Assembly: GCF_002075345.1 (NCBI RefSeq)
Contig: NZ_NAEW01000002.1
Span: forward strand, 186,001-250,000
Direction of reading: 5' to 3'
Length of the DNA: 64,000 nt
DNA from: Citrobacter braakii
GTDB lineage: Bacteria > Pseudomonadota > Gammaproteobacteria > Enterobacterales > Enterobacteriaceae
In this document: piece after piece, positions 54,244-64,000 of the stretch
How positions within the stretch are numbered: the first letter of the stretch is position 1
Layout of the letters: each line of letters begins with the position of its first letter
Translations under genes and position numbers: made by a program
The notes under the pieces: generated by a model
The model's database searches: none
Seen by the model: the letters and a program-made list of their open reading frames with translations, nothing else
Told to the model about the DNA's origin: nothing

Positions 54244-55209
54244 TTACCCCCGGTAGCGCTGCTGGTTTTCAAGGAACCACTGCCAGGTACTGGCAAGCCC
54301 CGCTTCCAGTGATATCTCGTGATACCAGCCCAACTGATGTAGACGCGTAACATCGAGCAATTTGCGCGGCGTTCCATCCGGTTTGCTGGCGTCGAACACC
54401 ACGCGCCCCTTGTAACCCACGACCTGCGCGATGGTTTGCGCCAGTTCGCGGATAGTGCAGTCCACGCCGGTCCCCACATTGATATGCGACAGCATCGGCT
54501 GGGTATATTCCTGCAAGACTTCCTGAGCCAGCTCCATCACGTGGATACTGGCCGCTGCCATATCGTCAACATGCAGAAATTCACGCATTGGCGTCCCGCT
54601 TCCCCACACCACCACATCCGGCGTATTGTGCTCGCGAGCGTCATGAAAGCGGCGCAGTAGTGCCGGGATCACATGCGAATTACTCGGGTGGAAGTTGTCA
54701 TGCGGCCCATACAGATTGGTCGGCATCACCGAGCGATAATCGCGGCCATACTGGCGGTTATACGATTCGCACAGCTTGATCCCGGCAATTTTGGCAATCG
54801 CATACGGCTCATTGGTCGGTTCCAGCTGCCCCTGCAACAGCTCGCTTTCGGCTATTGGCTGGGTGGCTTGCTTTGGATAAATACAGGATGATCCGAGGAA
54901 CAGCAGTTTATTCACGTTATGCAAATGCGCAGCATGAATAATGTTGCTCTCAATCATCATGTTTTCATAAATAAAATCAGCAGGATAAGTATTATTCGCC
55001 ACGATCCCGCCAACTTTAGCCGCTGCCAGATAAACCTGGTCAATACGTTCAGTGGCAAAGAACGCCTGCACCGCACTGGCGTCCAGCAGGTTAAGTTGGT
55101 CGCGGGTACGCAACACCAGCTCGACATTATCTCGCTGCGACAATTGTCTGACGATGGCGGACCCCACCATCCCGCGATGGCCCGCCACAAAAATACGTTG
55201 TGTCTTCAT
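54244..55209 (-). CDS. fcl: GDP-L-fucose synthase Fcl (WcaG)
   Basis: 321 residues, a dual epimerase/reductase that turns GDP-4-keto-6-deoxymannose into GDP-L-fucose with NADPH. The dinucleotide motif is [10 protein letters not shown]; the catalytic Tyr/Lys lie in [11 protein letters not shown]. It follows gmd by two bases and supplies the fucose of colanic acid. Confidence 0.97.
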   Translation of the reverse strand: MKTQRIFVAGHRGMVGSAIVRQLSQRDNVELVLRTRDQLNLLDASAVQAFFATERIDQVYLAAAKVGGIVANNTYPADFIYENMMIESNIIHAAHLHNVNKLLFLGSSCIYPKQATQPIAESELLQGQLEPTNEPYAIAKIAGIKLCESYNRQYGRDYRSVMPTNLYGPHDNFHPSNSHVIPALLRRFHDAREHNTPDVVVWGSGTPMREFLHVDDMAAASIHVMELAQEVLQEYTQPMLSHINVGTGVDCTIRELAQTIAQVVGYKGRVVFDASKPDGTPRKLLDVTRLHQLGWYHEISLEAGLASTWQWFLENQQRYRG

Positions 55210-55211
55210 CC

Positions 55212-56333
55212 TCAGTACTCCAGCGCGATGGCGACCTCGTAACCGTGCGACTTCAGCAGGGAATGCTTCTTCGCTGCTTCAAGATCGTTGGCAACCATTT
55301 CCGAGATCATCTGGCGCAACGTGATTTCCGGCTTCCAGCCCAGTTTTTCATGCGCTTTGGCCGGATCGCCCAGCAGCGTTTCCACCTCTGCCGGACGGAA
55401 ATAGCGCGGATCGACGGCAATCATGACATCCCCAGGTTTCACACCCGGCGCGTCGTGTCCGGTTACGGAAACCACGATGCCTTTCTCATTCACGCCCTCG
55501 CCTTCAAAGCGCAATTTAATCCCCAACTGAGCGGCGGCCATTTCCACAAACTGGCGCACGGAATACTGCACGCCGGTGGCAATCACGAAATCTTCCGGCT
55601 TGTCCTGCTGCAGCATCATCCACTGCATCCTGACGTAATCTTTGGCATGCCCCCAGTCACGCAGCGAATCCATATTGCCCAGGTACAGGCAAGACTCCAG
55701 CCCCTGCGCGATGTTGGCGATCGCACGCGTAATTTTGCGCGTGACAAAGGTTTCGCCGCGGCGCGGAGATTCGTGGTTAAACAGAATACCGTTACAGGCA
55801 TACATACCGTAAGATTCGCGGTAGTTGACGGTTATCCAGTAGGCGTACAGCTTAGCAACGGCATACGGCGAGCGCGGGTAGAACGGCGTGCTCTCTTTCT
55901 GCGGGATTTCCTGTACCAGACCGTACAGTTCAGAGGTGGAAGCCTGATAAAAACGGGTCTTCTTTTCCAGGCCGAGGAAGCGGATAGCTTCCAGCAAACG
56001 CAAGGTGCCGATAGCATCGACATCCGCGGTGTATTCCGGTGAATCAAACGACACTGCGACATGACTCATGGCGCCGAGGTTATAGACCTCATCCGGTTGC
56101 ACTTCCTGTAAAATACGGGTCAGGTTGGAGGAGTCCGTCAAATCGCCATAGTGCAGATGGAATTTGGGATTGCCCGAATGCGGATCCTGATAGATGTGGT
56201 CCACTCGTTCGGTGTTGAATGATGAAGCGCGGCGCTTAATACCGTGCACTTCATACCCTTTTTCCAGCAGGAACTCTGCCAGGTAAGAACCATCCTGCCC
56301 GGTTACGCCAGTGATGAGAGCGACTTTTGACAT
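55212..56333 (-). CDS. gmd: GDP-mannose 4,6-dehydratase Gmd
   Basis: 373 residues. It converts GDP-mannose to GDP-4-keto-6-deoxymannose. The start [27 protein letters not shown] has the NADP motif; the catalytic YxxxK is in [13 protein letters not shown]. Nearly identical to E. coli Gmd. Confidence 0.97.
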   Translation of the reverse strand: MSKVALITGVTGQDGSYLAEFLLEKGYEVHGIKRRASSFNTERVDHIYQDPHSGNPKFHLHYGDLTDSSNLTRILQEVQPDEVYNLGAMSHVAVSFDSPEYTADVDAIGTLRLLEAIRFLGLEKKTRFYQASTSELYGLVQEIPQKESTPFYPRSPYAVAKLYAYWITVNYRESYGMYACNGILFNHESPRRGETFVTRKITRAIANIAQGLESCLYLGNMDSLRDWGHAKDYVRMQWMMLQQDKPEDFVIATGVQYSVRQFVEMAAAQLGIKLRFEGEGVNEKGIVVSVTGHDAPGVKPGDVMIAVDPRYFRPAEVETLLGDPAKAHEKLGWKPEITLRQMISEMVANDLEAAKKHSLLKSHGYEVAIALEY

Positions 56334-56357
56334 GTTATTACCTCTTAAATGATCCCC

Positions 56358-56912
56358 TCAGGGAGTAACTTTCTCGACGCGTTCGCGTGTGACTATTGCG
56401 GGATTTCCCCGACAAACGACATTGGCTGGCAGCGATTTAAATACACTGCTGCGTGCTCCGACGACGGTGCCATCGCCAATCGTCACGCCAGGCGCGACAA
56501 AGACATCTGTCGCCAGCCAGCATTTATCACCAACTACAATTGGTGTGGCGTTAATATCAAAATGTTGACTGGCATAATCATGACTCCCGGTGCATAAATA
56601 ACTTTTTTGCGAAATAACCGCGTGCGCACCAATCGTAATATCACCCAGCGTATATAAAACCGCGTCATCACCCACCCAGGAATAATCTCCCAGGGTTAAT
56701 TTCCATGGATAAGTAATTTTTACTGAAGGTCGAATAACTACGTTTTTTCCTATTTTTGCGCCAAACATTCGCAATAAAAACGCACGCCAGCGATACATTA
56801 CCTGTGGGGACCAGCGAAATAATGTGGCTTGCACTGCCCACCATAATTGCACTTTAATGGCACCGCCGCCGCGAAAACCTCCCGGCACGTTGAAGCCGCT
56901 TAAATCCTGCAT
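56358..56912 (-). CDS. wcaF: Colanic acid acetyltransferase WcaF
   Basis: 184 residues, a left-handed beta-helix acyltransferase with repeated hexapeptides (for example VVIRPSVKITYPW and ITIGAHAVISQKSY) and the late VAPGVTIGDGTVVGARS. It acetylates a sugar of the colanic acid repeat; acetyl-CoA is the expected donor. Confidence 0.93.
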   Translation of the reverse strand: MQDLSGFNVPGGFRGGGAIKVQLWWAVQATLFRWSPQVMYRWRAFLLRMFGAKIGKNVVIRPSVKITYPWKLTLGDYSWVGDDAVLYTLGDITIGAHAVISQKSYLCTGSHDYASQHFDINATPIVVGDKCWLATDVFVAPGVTIGDGTVVGARSSVFKSLPANVVCRGNPAIVTRERVEKVTP

Positions 56913-56921
56913 AATGTACCC

Positions 56922-57668
56922 TTACGCTTTTCCATATAAGGTTTTTGTTTTACCGGTTGTGCGCAGACGTAAATATTCTGACAACCCGGTCCAAAAACCT
57001 GGCATGTGTAATATCTGGCGCTGTACCTTTTTTGCATCCCGGCACAATTCCAGATTATTCGTCGTTGACACCCCACCCATGGAAAACTCTGACACCAGCC
57101 CGCTCAGCTTTTTAAACGCGTAACCTGACTTGTATAATTTGGCTGCCAGCGCGTAATCAGACGATATCTTATATTGCAAATCATAGCGCCAGACATTCAG
57201 TCCAGAGAGAGGAAAGAAGATTGCCTGATGGCTGGCGGGAAGGCTGTGATAAATATACCAACCCGGCTTGGCCCGCCGCTTAATTTTGTTACCATTACCG
57301 AAATCCAGCAACGCATCGCCAATGACCATCGCTTTATCGCTCTGCGTTTTTAGCTGGCGGATAAAATGAGCCGCATCTGCATGCAGAATATCCCCGGAGT
57401 TGAGGAACAGCGCAAACCGCCCGCGCGCCATAGCGATACCTTTGTTCATTGCATCATAGATGCCCTTATCCGGCTCGCTGACAAACCGTAACCGGTGCTC
57501 TCCACTGAGCCCTTCAAGAAAGGCCGAGGTACCGTCAGAGGAGCCGCCATCAACAACAATCCACTCAAAACTGATATCACCCGCCTGAGCCAGATGAGCT
57601 AACGACGCGTGAGTTTTGACGATCCCTTCCAGATTACGAAAGGCGACGGTAATAATACTGAGCAGCAT
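56922..57668 (-). CDS. wcaE: Colanic acid glycosyltransferase WcaE
   Basis: 248 residues, GT2 family, with the start [15 protein letters not shown] and the metal-binding region in [18 protein letters not shown] and ALFLNSGD. The start at 57668 matches the E. coli protein; an ATG 16 codons earlier lies within wcaD. Confidence 0.93.
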   Translation of the reverse strand: MLLSIITVAFRNLEGIVKTHASLAHLAQAGDISFEWIVVDGGSSDGTSAFLEGLSGEHRLRFVSEPDKGIYDAMNKGIAMARGRFALFLNSGDILHADAAHFIRQLKTQSDKAMVIGDALLDFGNGNKIKRRAKPGWYIYHSLPASHQAIFFPLSGLNVWRYDLQYKISSDYALAAKLYKSGYAFKKLSGLVSEFSMGGVSTTNNLELCRDAKKVQRQILHMPGFWTGLSEYLRLRTTGKTKTLYGKA

Positions 57669-57673
57669 GCGTT

Positions 57674-58891
57674 CTACCTCGCTATATTCAGCGCCTTGCG
57701 CAAAATAAACGGACATACAATTAAAAATGCGTATTCCGGACTAAATACTGAACCTGTAAAAAACAGCGACAGCGGCGTAAAAAGATAAAGCTGCACCCGA
57801 TAATTCTGATTATCACCAAACGCATTGATCATCATCTTCATGACTTTCCCCATGTACCACAGGGCTAATATCACCGCGAACCATGAGAAATAAATAATCA
57901 GCAGATACAAGCCATTGTCTATCGTTTTACCAACATCTGCACCGTTAAAAATTCCGAATGACGCAACATATTCATAAAGTGAGCCGAATCTCACTACCCC
58001 ATCAACGTTAAGTAACGAATAACCGACCATTACTAATGGTCCCACGATACGATAATACGATGATGAGCCTTCAGTTCCTAAATCTCCAAGCCGTGTCGCG
58101 ATGTACGGAAACGCAAATATCACACCAACGACAAACACGCTTAATGAGATTATCGCCAGCGGCAACTTCTTTTTTATCGCATCTTTATTCAGATACTGGA
58201 ACGCCCACTCCAGGAGGTAAAACAAAATAAATGTCATTACCCCTGAAAACGATCCTGATAATATTATCCCTGCCAGAATCATAGCATCGGACTTAGGCGT
58301 TTTGATACCAAACTGTTTGATACTGAGCCAAATTGAGATTAACGCCAGAGCGAAGAATGCCGGTTCGAAATAGAGTGCAGTGGTACGCTTCCCACCAAAC
58401 TTAATAAAGTTCAGAACATAGCTATTACTGTAAATAAGATATTTCGAAATAACTTCCATTAAACTGCTGCCGCCACTAAGAATTATCTGCGCCATTTCCA
58501 CCGCAGCTAACCCCACCACCAGGCCCACAACCAGCCAGAAAAAACGCAAGATCTTAATGTAGTTATGCGGCGAAATGGTTTTGAAGCGAATACTCCACAC
58601 CATACCGATAATCACCACGGTATAGACAAACAGCATTGCGGACGTCACGTACTTGCTGGCATCCAGTGATTGTCCGAACAGATAGTTAAACGCCGTCAGT
58701 CCGCCTCCTACGCCCAGCGCAATCATTAATTTTTTAATATTGATGCGCTCGACAAACAGCAACAGCAGAACGGGCAAGAACGTGACGATAGTTATCGGGA
58801 AGCTCTCGCCAAGCTGGGCGAGTTTGACGTTAACCAGCAGATAAAGCAGCGGTAGCACCAGATAGCTACAGATTCTGATAGAACGAGACAT
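57674..58891 (-). CDS. wcaD: Colanic acid polymerase WcaD (Wzy-like)
   Basis: 405 residues, very hydrophobic with about ten membrane segments and a larger periplasmic loop, as expected for a Wzy-type polymerase. It joins colanic acid repeats on the periplasmic side. The start [19 protein letters not shown] at 58891 gives the usual length and overlaps wcaC by 26 bases. Its DNA is more AT-rich than the neighbours, which is usual for polymerase genes. Confidence 0.92.
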   Translation of the reverse strand: MSRSIRICSYLVLPLLYLLVNVKLAQLGESFPITIVTFLPVLLLLFVERINIKKLMIALGVGGGLTAFNYLFGQSLDASKYVTSAMLFVYTVVIIGMVWSIRFKTISPHNYIKILRFFWLVVGLVVGLAAVEMAQIILSGGSSLMEVISKYLIYSNSYVLNFIKFGGKRTTALYFEPAFFALALISIWLSIKQFGIKTPKSDAMILAGIILSGSFSGVMTFILFYLLEWAFQYLNKDAIKKKLPLAIISLSVFVVGVIFAFPYIATRLGDLGTEGSSSYYRIVGPLVMVGYSLLNVDGVVRFGSLYEYVASFGIFNGADVGKTIDNGLYLLIIYFSWFAVILALWYMGKVMKMMINAFGDNQNYRVQLYLFTPLSLFFTGSVFSPEYAFLIVCPFILRKALNIAR

Positions 58892-60083
58892 ACTCCTCCA
58901 GCATCTGTTGCCCACTGTATGCCACCCGGCTGCGCTGGCTGAACGCGGCAAGCGACGTGTCAAATACCGCCTGCGCAATGTCTGATCTTTTCAGTTGCAC
59001 CAGGTGCAAAACATCCGCTTCGCTGAACGTTTTGCCGCCCGATTTCGCCAGCACTTCCTGCGCGGCATCGCTGTGCGTAGCAATCACCGGTACGCCGATG
59101 GAAAGCGCTTCGCACAGAATCAGCGGGTAGTTATCAACGCGCGAGCTGAACACCAGCCCATCCATCTCGTTAAGCGCGCTCATCAACGTGCGCTTATCGC
59201 TCTCAAACCCGTGATTGATGACGTTATCCCCCACAAACGGGGAAAATTTGCCGAAGGTATGCAGCTCAATTTTGTCTCCGAGCGCAATCATCGCTCGCAC
59301 CAGTTGCTGACTGGTTTTACCGTCATAGCGCAGGTCATGGGCCACCACGGCGATTTTCGGTCTGCCGCTTTCCTCATGCTTAGCGGGAAGTTCGGCAAGT
59401 ATGGCTTCCGTTGCCACATCGATGCCGTTGTTAATAATGCGGCAACGACCGACGCCATACAGACTGTTGAATGCGTCGGCCACATGCTGACTGGGCGAGA
59501 TGAACTGGCAGCCCAGTGCCAGCATGGCTCGAAACATCTGCCGTTTACCAGGCAACTGTTGATGGGCTTTATCGATTTTTACCGGCGGATAGTTACTGAG
59601 CGTTGGACATTTCTGACAGCCCGTTTTCCAGCTTTCGCAGCCATCGGTAAAGGCACAGCGCCCGGTCACGCTCCAGTGATCGTGCAGCGTCCAGACGAAG
59701 GTGATATCCGGTTTATGCGCCTTCACTTTTTGGCAAAAGGTGACCACCTCTTCCAGATTCAACCAGTAGCTGTGCAACACATGAAAATGCAGTACCAGCG
59801 GGCCGGAAGTGCGGGTTACCGTACGGTACAACTTGTCGAGATTGCCAAACATGTCGCGGTTCGCGAAACGAAACAGCGCAATGTTCGCCGCCGACGTCAG
59901 ACGCGGCGTATGTTTGATAACCTGCGGGTAATTCGCATGGCTGACGCTTTTCTTACCGCCTTTGCCATAGCCGTAGACAAAACGCGATGACAGCCCTTTT
60001 TCCAGCGCCCTCAGATGCAAATCTAACGCCACGCCTGCCGCCCCGCCTTCTGCGAGCCGCACATTAAACTGTAATATCTTCAT
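58866..60083 (-). CDS. wcaC: Colanic acid glycosyltransferase WcaC
   Basis: 405 residues, GT4-type. The start MKILQFNVRLAEGGAAGVALDLHL and the late donor-site motif SIGVPVIATHSDAAQEVL are typical. A cysteine group (CAFTDGCESWKTGCQKC) lies near residue 140, as in other WcaC/WbaZ-like enzymes. It overlaps wcaB by 4 bases. Confidence 0.92.
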   Translation of the reverse strand: MKILQFNVRLAEGGAAGVALDLHLRALEKGLSSRFVYGYGKGGKKSVSHANYPQVIKHTPRLTSAANIALFRFANRDMFGNLDKLYRTVTRTSGPLVLHFHVLHSYWLNLEEVVTFCQKVKAHKPDITFVWTLHDHWSVTGRCAFTDGCESWKTGCQKCPTLSNYPPVKIDKAHQQLPGKRQMFRAMLALGCQFISPSQHVADAFNSLYGVGRCRIINNGIDVATEAILAELPAKHEESGRPKIAVVAHDLRYDGKTSQQLVRAMIALGDKIELHTFGKFSPFVGDNVINHGFESDKRTLMSALNEMDGLVFSSRVDNYPLILCEALSIGVPVIATHSDAAQEVLAKSGGKTFSEADVLHLVQLKRSDIAQAVFDTSLAAFSQRSRVAYSGQQMLEEYVSFYQNL

Positions 60084-60568
60084 TTTATTACCTTCACCCG
60101 TGCCTTCTCGCCCACGACCAGCGTATTGTCCGGGATGCTATCCACTACGACGCTCCCGGCGCCAATCGTCACGTTATCGCCAATGGCAACGCCGCCAAGC
60201 AGAGTGACATTGGCCCCCAGCTCAACGCCGTTACCGATGACCGGACAGGACAGATCGTTGCCGCCAAGATTGCCGATGGTGACGCCGTGGCGCAGGGTGA
60301 AATCATCCCCCGCCACCACGTGTTTATTGATCACCACCCCATAGCCATGATGGATGGTGAAACGACGACCAATAGATGCAGCGGCCTGGATTTCATAGCC
60401 AAACACGCATTCAGTGATAAGGCGATACATCACCAGCACCGGCGCCGCCCACAGGTTGTTCAAGACATTTTTTTTACGCCAGACGGAGCAAAAATGGGCA
60501 ATCCGATAGGCCACCACCATGCAGCAGGGTCGCAGACTCCAGCCGTTCGCGCGTAAATCTTCCAGCAT
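60080..60568 (-). CDS. wcaB: Colanic acid acetyltransferase WcaB
   Basis: 162 residues, serine acetyltransferase-like hexapeptide repeat protein (FTLRHGVTIGNLGG, VTLLGGVAIGDNVTIGAGSVV). It probably acetylates a fucose of the colanic acid repeat. It begins two bases before the end of wcaA's intergenic spacer on the minus strand and is translated together with wcaC. Confidence 0.92.
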   Translation of the reverse strand: MLEDLRANGWSLRPCCMVVAYRIAHFCSVWRKKNVLNNLWAAPVLVMYRLITECVFGYEIQAAASIGRRFTIHHGYGVVINKHVVAGDDFTLRHGVTIGNLGGNDLSCPVIGNGVELGANVTLLGGVAIGDNVTIGAGSVVVDSIPDNTLVVGEKARVKVIK

Positions 60569-60570
60569 AC

Positions 60571-61413
60571 TTAGCGTCCTCGCAGTCCGTCGGCCAGGCG
60601 CTTACTATTGCGAACAGAAAGCAGCGTCAGCAACGTGCGCCAGTTCATCCGTTTATTGCGGATTTGGTAGAGGGTAAACAGCTGATATTTCTTGCTGGCC
60701 CGGTCAAATTTGCCTTTGTGCTTACGGTAGAACTGAAAGTAGCCGGAGAATTTATGCGGGGATGAGGTAATACGCATTTCACCGTGATTCACATGCAGGA
60801 TCTGCGTTGCCTCTTTTACCTTCCACGGTTTGCCATACGCCACCACCATACGCAGGAAAATGTCATAATCTTGCGCCGCTTTCAGCGTGGTATCGAACAG
60901 GCATGCTTTAAACCGCCAGGCCCAGGTAAACACCTGATTACCAATAATATTGCGCTTATAAAATTTACGGCGTGAATAAACGGCCTTCGGATAGAGCGGC
61001 AAACTGGTCGGCTGCGAATATACTTCGCCTTCACAGACATAGTCATTGGCATACAGAAACGCCCGCGTCACCAGATGATGGCGATAATTGAGAAATACGC
61101 TCAGGCGGTTCGGCGTCCATTCATCATCATCATCAATACCCGTAATATATTGCCCACTGGCCTGCATGATGGCCTGATTACGCACCGCACAGGCTCCGGA
61201 GTTAGTGGGATTACGCGTATACGACACACGCGGATCGTTGAGCTCTTCAACAAATTGCTGCAGTTGCTCATACGAGGAAGAGCAATCATCCACAATGATC
61301 ATCTCCCAGTGAGGATAGTCCTGGCGCAGTACCGATTTAATCGCCCGGATGGCCAGTTGCTGACGGTTCCAGGTGGGCATATAAATTGAAATTAGCGGGT
61401 TGTCTATCGTCAT
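60571..61413 (-). CDS. wcaA: Colanic acid glycosyltransferase WcaA
   Basis: 280 residues, GT2 family. The start IDNPLISIYMPTWNRQQLAIRAI and the motifs IIVDDCSSSYEQL and GIDDDDEWTPNR contain the expected Asp residues for metal and nucleotide-sugar binding. The start at 61413 is chosen by similarity to E. coli WcaA; an earlier in-frame ATG at 61473 would run through a repeat element. Confidence 0.93.
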   Translation of the reverse strand: MTIDNPLISIYMPTWNRQQLAIRAIKSVLRQDYPHWEMIIVDDCSSSYEQLQQFVEELNDPRVSYTRNPTNSGACAVRNQAIMQASGQYITGIDDDDEWTPNRLSVFLNYRHHLVTRAFLYANDYVCEGEVYSQPTSLPLYPKAVYSRRKFYKRNIIGNQVFTWAWRFKACLFDTTLKAAQDYDIFLRMVVAYGKPWKVKEATQILHVNHGEMRITSSPHKFSGYFQFYRKHKGKFDRASKKYQLFTLYQIRNKRMNWRTLLTLLSVRNSKRLADGLRGR

Positions 61414-61437
61414 TTTCGTTTCCCAGATATCCCCGTC

Positions 61438-61493
61438 ATACTTCAAGTTGCATCTGCGTTGGCTTTCCTGCAACTCGAATTATTTAGGGTATA
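61438..61493. repeat. Short palindromic intergenic repeat upstream of wcaA
   Basis: ATACTTCAAGTTGCA on the left and TGCAACTCGAA..GGGTAT on the right form an imperfect inverted repeat of about 56 bases. The left end shares 21 identical bases with 24611-24631. It lies in the wzc-wcaA gap, where it may form a hairpin in the operon transcript. Confidence 0.65.
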
Positions 61494-61533
61494 AATATGT
61501 TTTTGTGGGCCGCTATCCGGCAATGTTCGTAAT

Positions 61534-63696
61534 CTATTTCGAATCCGAGGTGTACTCGTATTCGTAATAACCGTAATCCTGATACCCGCTGGCACGGCGG
61601 AAGATCGAGTTCAGGATCACCCCTTTCACCTGAATGCCGTTTTGCTCGAAGCGACTCAGGCTGGTTTCCACCTCTTTCAGCGTGTTGACCGCGTAACGCG
61701 CCACCATCAGCGTGGTTCCAACGTGACGACCCACGATAGCCGCGTCGGTCACCGCCAGTATTGGCGGGGTATCGATCAGCACCAGGTCATAGTGCGAGCT
61801 GGCCCATGCAATCAGTTCGCCAAAGCGTTCACTCATCAGCAACTCGGAGGGGTTGGGGGGAATTTGTCCGCGAGGGATCAGATCAAAATGTGGAATCGAT
61901 GTCGGTTTCGCGCTGGATGAGATATCCCCCTTGCCGATGAGGATCTCAGACAGACCGTTAACGTTATTGGTCCCCAGCAGCTCGTGGGTATAGCCTTTGC
62001 GCATGTCGCAGTCGATCAACAGCACGCGTTTGTTGGTCTGACTAACGACCGCCGCCAGGTTGGCGCAGACAAACGTTTTACCAATCGACGGGCTGACGCC
62101 GGTCAGCATCAAGACGTTGTTGCGCGCCTGCATCATGGCAAAGTGCAGGCTGGTACGCAGGCTGCGGACCGCTTCTATCGCAAGATCCGTCGGATTCCCC
62201 ACTGCCAGCAACTGGCTTTGCTTGTAGCGTTTCACGCCTTTAATGGTCTGCACGTTATCGCGTGCTTTTTGCCATTCTGATAGTGGAATGCTGGCATACA
62301 CGCTGATGCCATGCTCTTCCAGCGCCTGTGGGCTTTCAATGCCGCGATTAAACAGGGAACGCAGCAGTACGCCCACCACTGAAAGCATCAAACCAAGAAT
62401 GATGCTGCCGAGAATGATCAATGCCTTTTTCGGCTTCAGCACGCCTGGCTGGGCAATCGCGGGATCGACGATGCGCACATCTCCGACCGTACTGGCCTCG
62501 GTAATCTTCAGCTCCTGCTGCTTGTTCAGCAGCTGCATATAGACCTGCTGGCCGGACTCCACGTCACGCGTCAGACGGACAATTTCCTGCTGCGTTTTCG
62601 GCATCGCCGTTACGCGCCCGTTCAGCTTGCTTTTCTCATCTTCCAGCGCCTGGCGTTTTTCCAGCAAGGTGCGGTACGCAGGGTGCGCTTTGGTGAACAG
62701 CTTGGAAATCTCCGCTTCTTTGAAGGTCAGCTCATTAAGCTGCGCATCAATATTCACCATGGAATCCAGCACCGCTTTGGCTTCCAGCGGCAAATCCACG
62801 GAGTCTTTGTCCTGACGAAAGGCATTCAGCTTGTTTTCGGCAACGTCCAGCCGGTTACGTACCTCGGGCAGCTGCTTTGCCAGAAACGCCAGACTCTTGG
62901 CGGCCTCTTCAGATTTACGCTCCACGTTTTGTTGCAGGTAGTTGCGGGTAATACTGTCAAGGATCTGGCGGATTTGCTCGCGGTCTTCGCCGGTAAAGGT
63001 CAGGCTCAGTACGCCAGTGTCTTTGCCGGTTTCCGTCACCATCAGATTATTTTGCAAGGTGTTGATCATGCCCAGCGTGGAGAATTTGCTGACGGTAAAT
63101 TGGCTCTCAGGGCTGGCATGGATCGCCTCGACCAGCATCGTCACGCCGTCATGTTTCAGCACCTGCCCAACCTGCCCCTGGGCGCTAAAACCCCCGTCAC
63201 TCACCAGCTGATAGCTTTTGTCATTCAGCACGCTTAGCGTGAAGGTCTGTTCATTCATTGCCTTTGGCAGCGTGAAAGTCGTCACGTTAACCGTTTCGTT
63301 CTGGCGACCCATCAACCGATCCCAACCCGCGCCAAAAATGGGGAACGTATCTTTGGTAACCGCGATATCCAGGTTGAGATCGTCTACCGTTTTCCCCAAT
63401 ACCAGCCGTGACTGGATGAGCTGAATTTCCGCTTCAGAGGCCGGAGGTTTGTTCGACAACGCCGAGCCAATATCCTGCACCAGTGAATTTCCGGTATTTT
63501 GCTCAATTTGCACCAGCGCGTCCGCACTGTAGATCGGAGTGGCAAATAGCGTGTAGACCGCTGCGCATAATGCAAATGCCGCAGTAATACCAAGCACCCA
63601 CCAGCGGGCTTCCACCACCGTTGCCACCAGACGACCAATATCGATTTCATCATTGCCCGTTACCGGCGCAGCAGACTGTTTTACTTTTTCTGTCAT
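61534..63696 (-). CDS. wzc: Tyrosine autokinase / polysaccharide co-polymerase Wzc
   Basis: 720 residues, the E. coli length. Membrane segments lie near residues 32-52 and 425-445, with a large periplasmic domain between. The cytoplasmic BY-kinase has Walker A GVSPSIGKTF and Walker A' LLIDCDMRKGYTH. The C-terminus has a cluster of six tyrosines (YQDYGYYEYEY). It controls colanic acid polymerisation and export with Wza and is dephosphorylated by Wzb. The start MTEKVKQSAAP at 63696 overlaps the wzb stop. Confidence 0.96.
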   Translation of the reverse strand: MTEKVKQSAAPVTGNDEIDIGRLVATVVEARWWVLGITAAFALCAAVYTLFATPIYSADALVQIEQNTGNSLVQDIGSALSNKPPASEAEIQLIQSRLVLGKTVDDLNLDIAVTKDTFPIFGAGWDRLMGRQNETVNVTTFTLPKAMNEQTFTLSVLNDKSYQLVSDGGFSAQGQVGQVLKHDGVTMLVEAIHASPESQFTVSKFSTLGMINTLQNNLMVTETGKDTGVLSLTFTGEDREQIRQILDSITRNYLQQNVERKSEEAAKSLAFLAKQLPEVRNRLDVAENKLNAFRQDKDSVDLPLEAKAVLDSMVNIDAQLNELTFKEAEISKLFTKAHPAYRTLLEKRQALEDEKSKLNGRVTAMPKTQQEIVRLTRDVESGQQVYMQLLNKQQELKITEASTVGDVRIVDPAIAQPGVLKPKKALIILGSIILGLMLSVVGVLLRSLFNRGIESPQALEEHGISVYASIPLSEWQKARDNVQTIKGVKRYKQSQLLAVGNPTDLAIEAVRSLRTSLHFAMMQARNNVLMLTGVSPSIGKTFVCANLAAVVSQTNKRVLLIDCDMRKGYTHELLGTNNVNGLSEILIGKGDISSSAKPTSIPHFDLIPRGQIPPNPSELLMSERFGELIAWASSHYDLVLIDTPPILAVTDAAIVGRHVGTTLMVARYAVNTLKEVETSLSRFEQNGIQVKGVILNSIFRRASGYQDYGYYEYEYTSDSK

Positions 63697-64000
63697 TGTT
63701 TTCCCTGCTCTGCGTTCAATGCCTGAGCCCATTGGCGGGCAGACCGTTCAAGTAATGCGTACACCGCGTCAAACGCATCACGGCTTTTACGATACGGATC
63801 GGGAATTTCGCGCTCGCTGTCCCAGTGACCAAACAACATCACTTTGCCGCGCATCTCCGGCACCATTTCACACAGGGCAGAGATATGGCGTTTTTCCATG
63901 GTCAGGATCAGGTCATACTCCCGGCACATTCGTCCCGAGATCTGCCGGGCACAATGATTCTCCAGTGACAGGTTGTGCGCCTGCGCCACGCTGATGGCGC
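63693..64000 (-). CDS. wzb: Low-molecular-weight protein tyrosine phosphatase Wzb, C-terminal part (cut by window edge)
   Basis: About 100 C-terminal residues are in the window; the N-terminal active-site loop lies beyond 64000. The conserved general-acid region IPDPYRKSRDAFDAVYALLE and the sequence LILTMEKRHIS match E. coli Wzb. It dephosphorylates Wzc. It overlaps wzc by 4 bases. Confidence 0.94.
   Translation of the reverse strand, partial: AISVAQAHNLSLENHCARQISGRMCREYDLILTMEKRHISALCEMVPEMRGKVMLFGHWDSEREIPDPYRKSRDAFDAVYALLERSARQWAQALNAEQGKQ

Noticed and set aside
55200-56042. 280-codon reading frame on the plus strand, opposite gmd
   Set aside because: Antisense shadow of the highly conserved gmd gene; no domain or ribosome site supports it.
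58995-59990. Long reading frame of 331 codons on the plus strand, opposite wcaC
   Set aside because: It is antisense to a well recognised gene and its translation has no recognisable domain; codon bias of wcaC explains it.

Overview
The window is a stretch of enterobacterial chromosome, most probably from the Citrobacter freundii complex. Gene order and protein sequences are close to Salmonella and E. coli. It combines a cob/pdu region and a phsABC thiosulfate reductase set between dacD and sbcB (both Salmonella/Citrobacter traits), but the proteins differ from Salmonella in many places (for example the hisL leader peptide, PduH and PduX). The genus call is inference from recalled homologues, not from a search.

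Layout. (1) 1-4591, minus strand: the start of the anaerobic cobalamin operon, cbiA-B-C-D-E (cbiE cut by the window edge), preceded by a cobalamin riboswitch and a hairpin over the cbiA ribosome binding site. (2) 4936-6858, minus: pocR, the propanediol-responsive activator, and pduF, the propanediol facilitator. (3) 7384-24156, plus: the complete pdu operon pduABCDEGHJKLMNOPQSTUVWX, encoding a B12-dependent propanediol-degrading microcompartment. PocR couples it to the cob operon, which makes its cofactor. (4) 24197-36756: yeeX, yeeA, sbmC (with a LexA box), dacD, phsCBA, sbcB, plaP, yeeY, yeeZ. (5) 36862-44202, plus: the his operon with promoter, leader peptide, attenuator, hisGDCBHAFI and terminator. 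(6) 44220-64000, mostly minus: wzzB, uge (opposite strand), ugd, gnd, then directly manB-manC-wcaI-gmm-fcl-gmd-wcaF-E-D-C-B-A-wzc-wzb, the first part of the colanic acid operon.

The most notable observation is in region 6. In the usual enterobacterial order, manB (cpsG) is followed by wcaJ, wzxC, wcaK, wcaL, wcaM, galF and the whole O-antigen cluster before gnd. Here manB is followed by gnd after only about 170 bases. The last ~56 bases of manB are markedly AT-rich and encode a C-terminus unlike the colanic acid enzyme. The simplest reading is homologous recombination (or assembly collapse) between the colanic acid manB and a second manB at the gnd end of an O-antigen cluster, leaving a hybrid manB and removing everything between. 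If real, the cell should lack this O antigen and colanic acid, while wzzB, uge and ugd remain as remnants of the locus.

No insertion sequence, prophage, CRISPR array, tRNA or rRNA was seen. Apart from the manB-gnd junction the genes look intact and ordinary; no wholly new system is evident.
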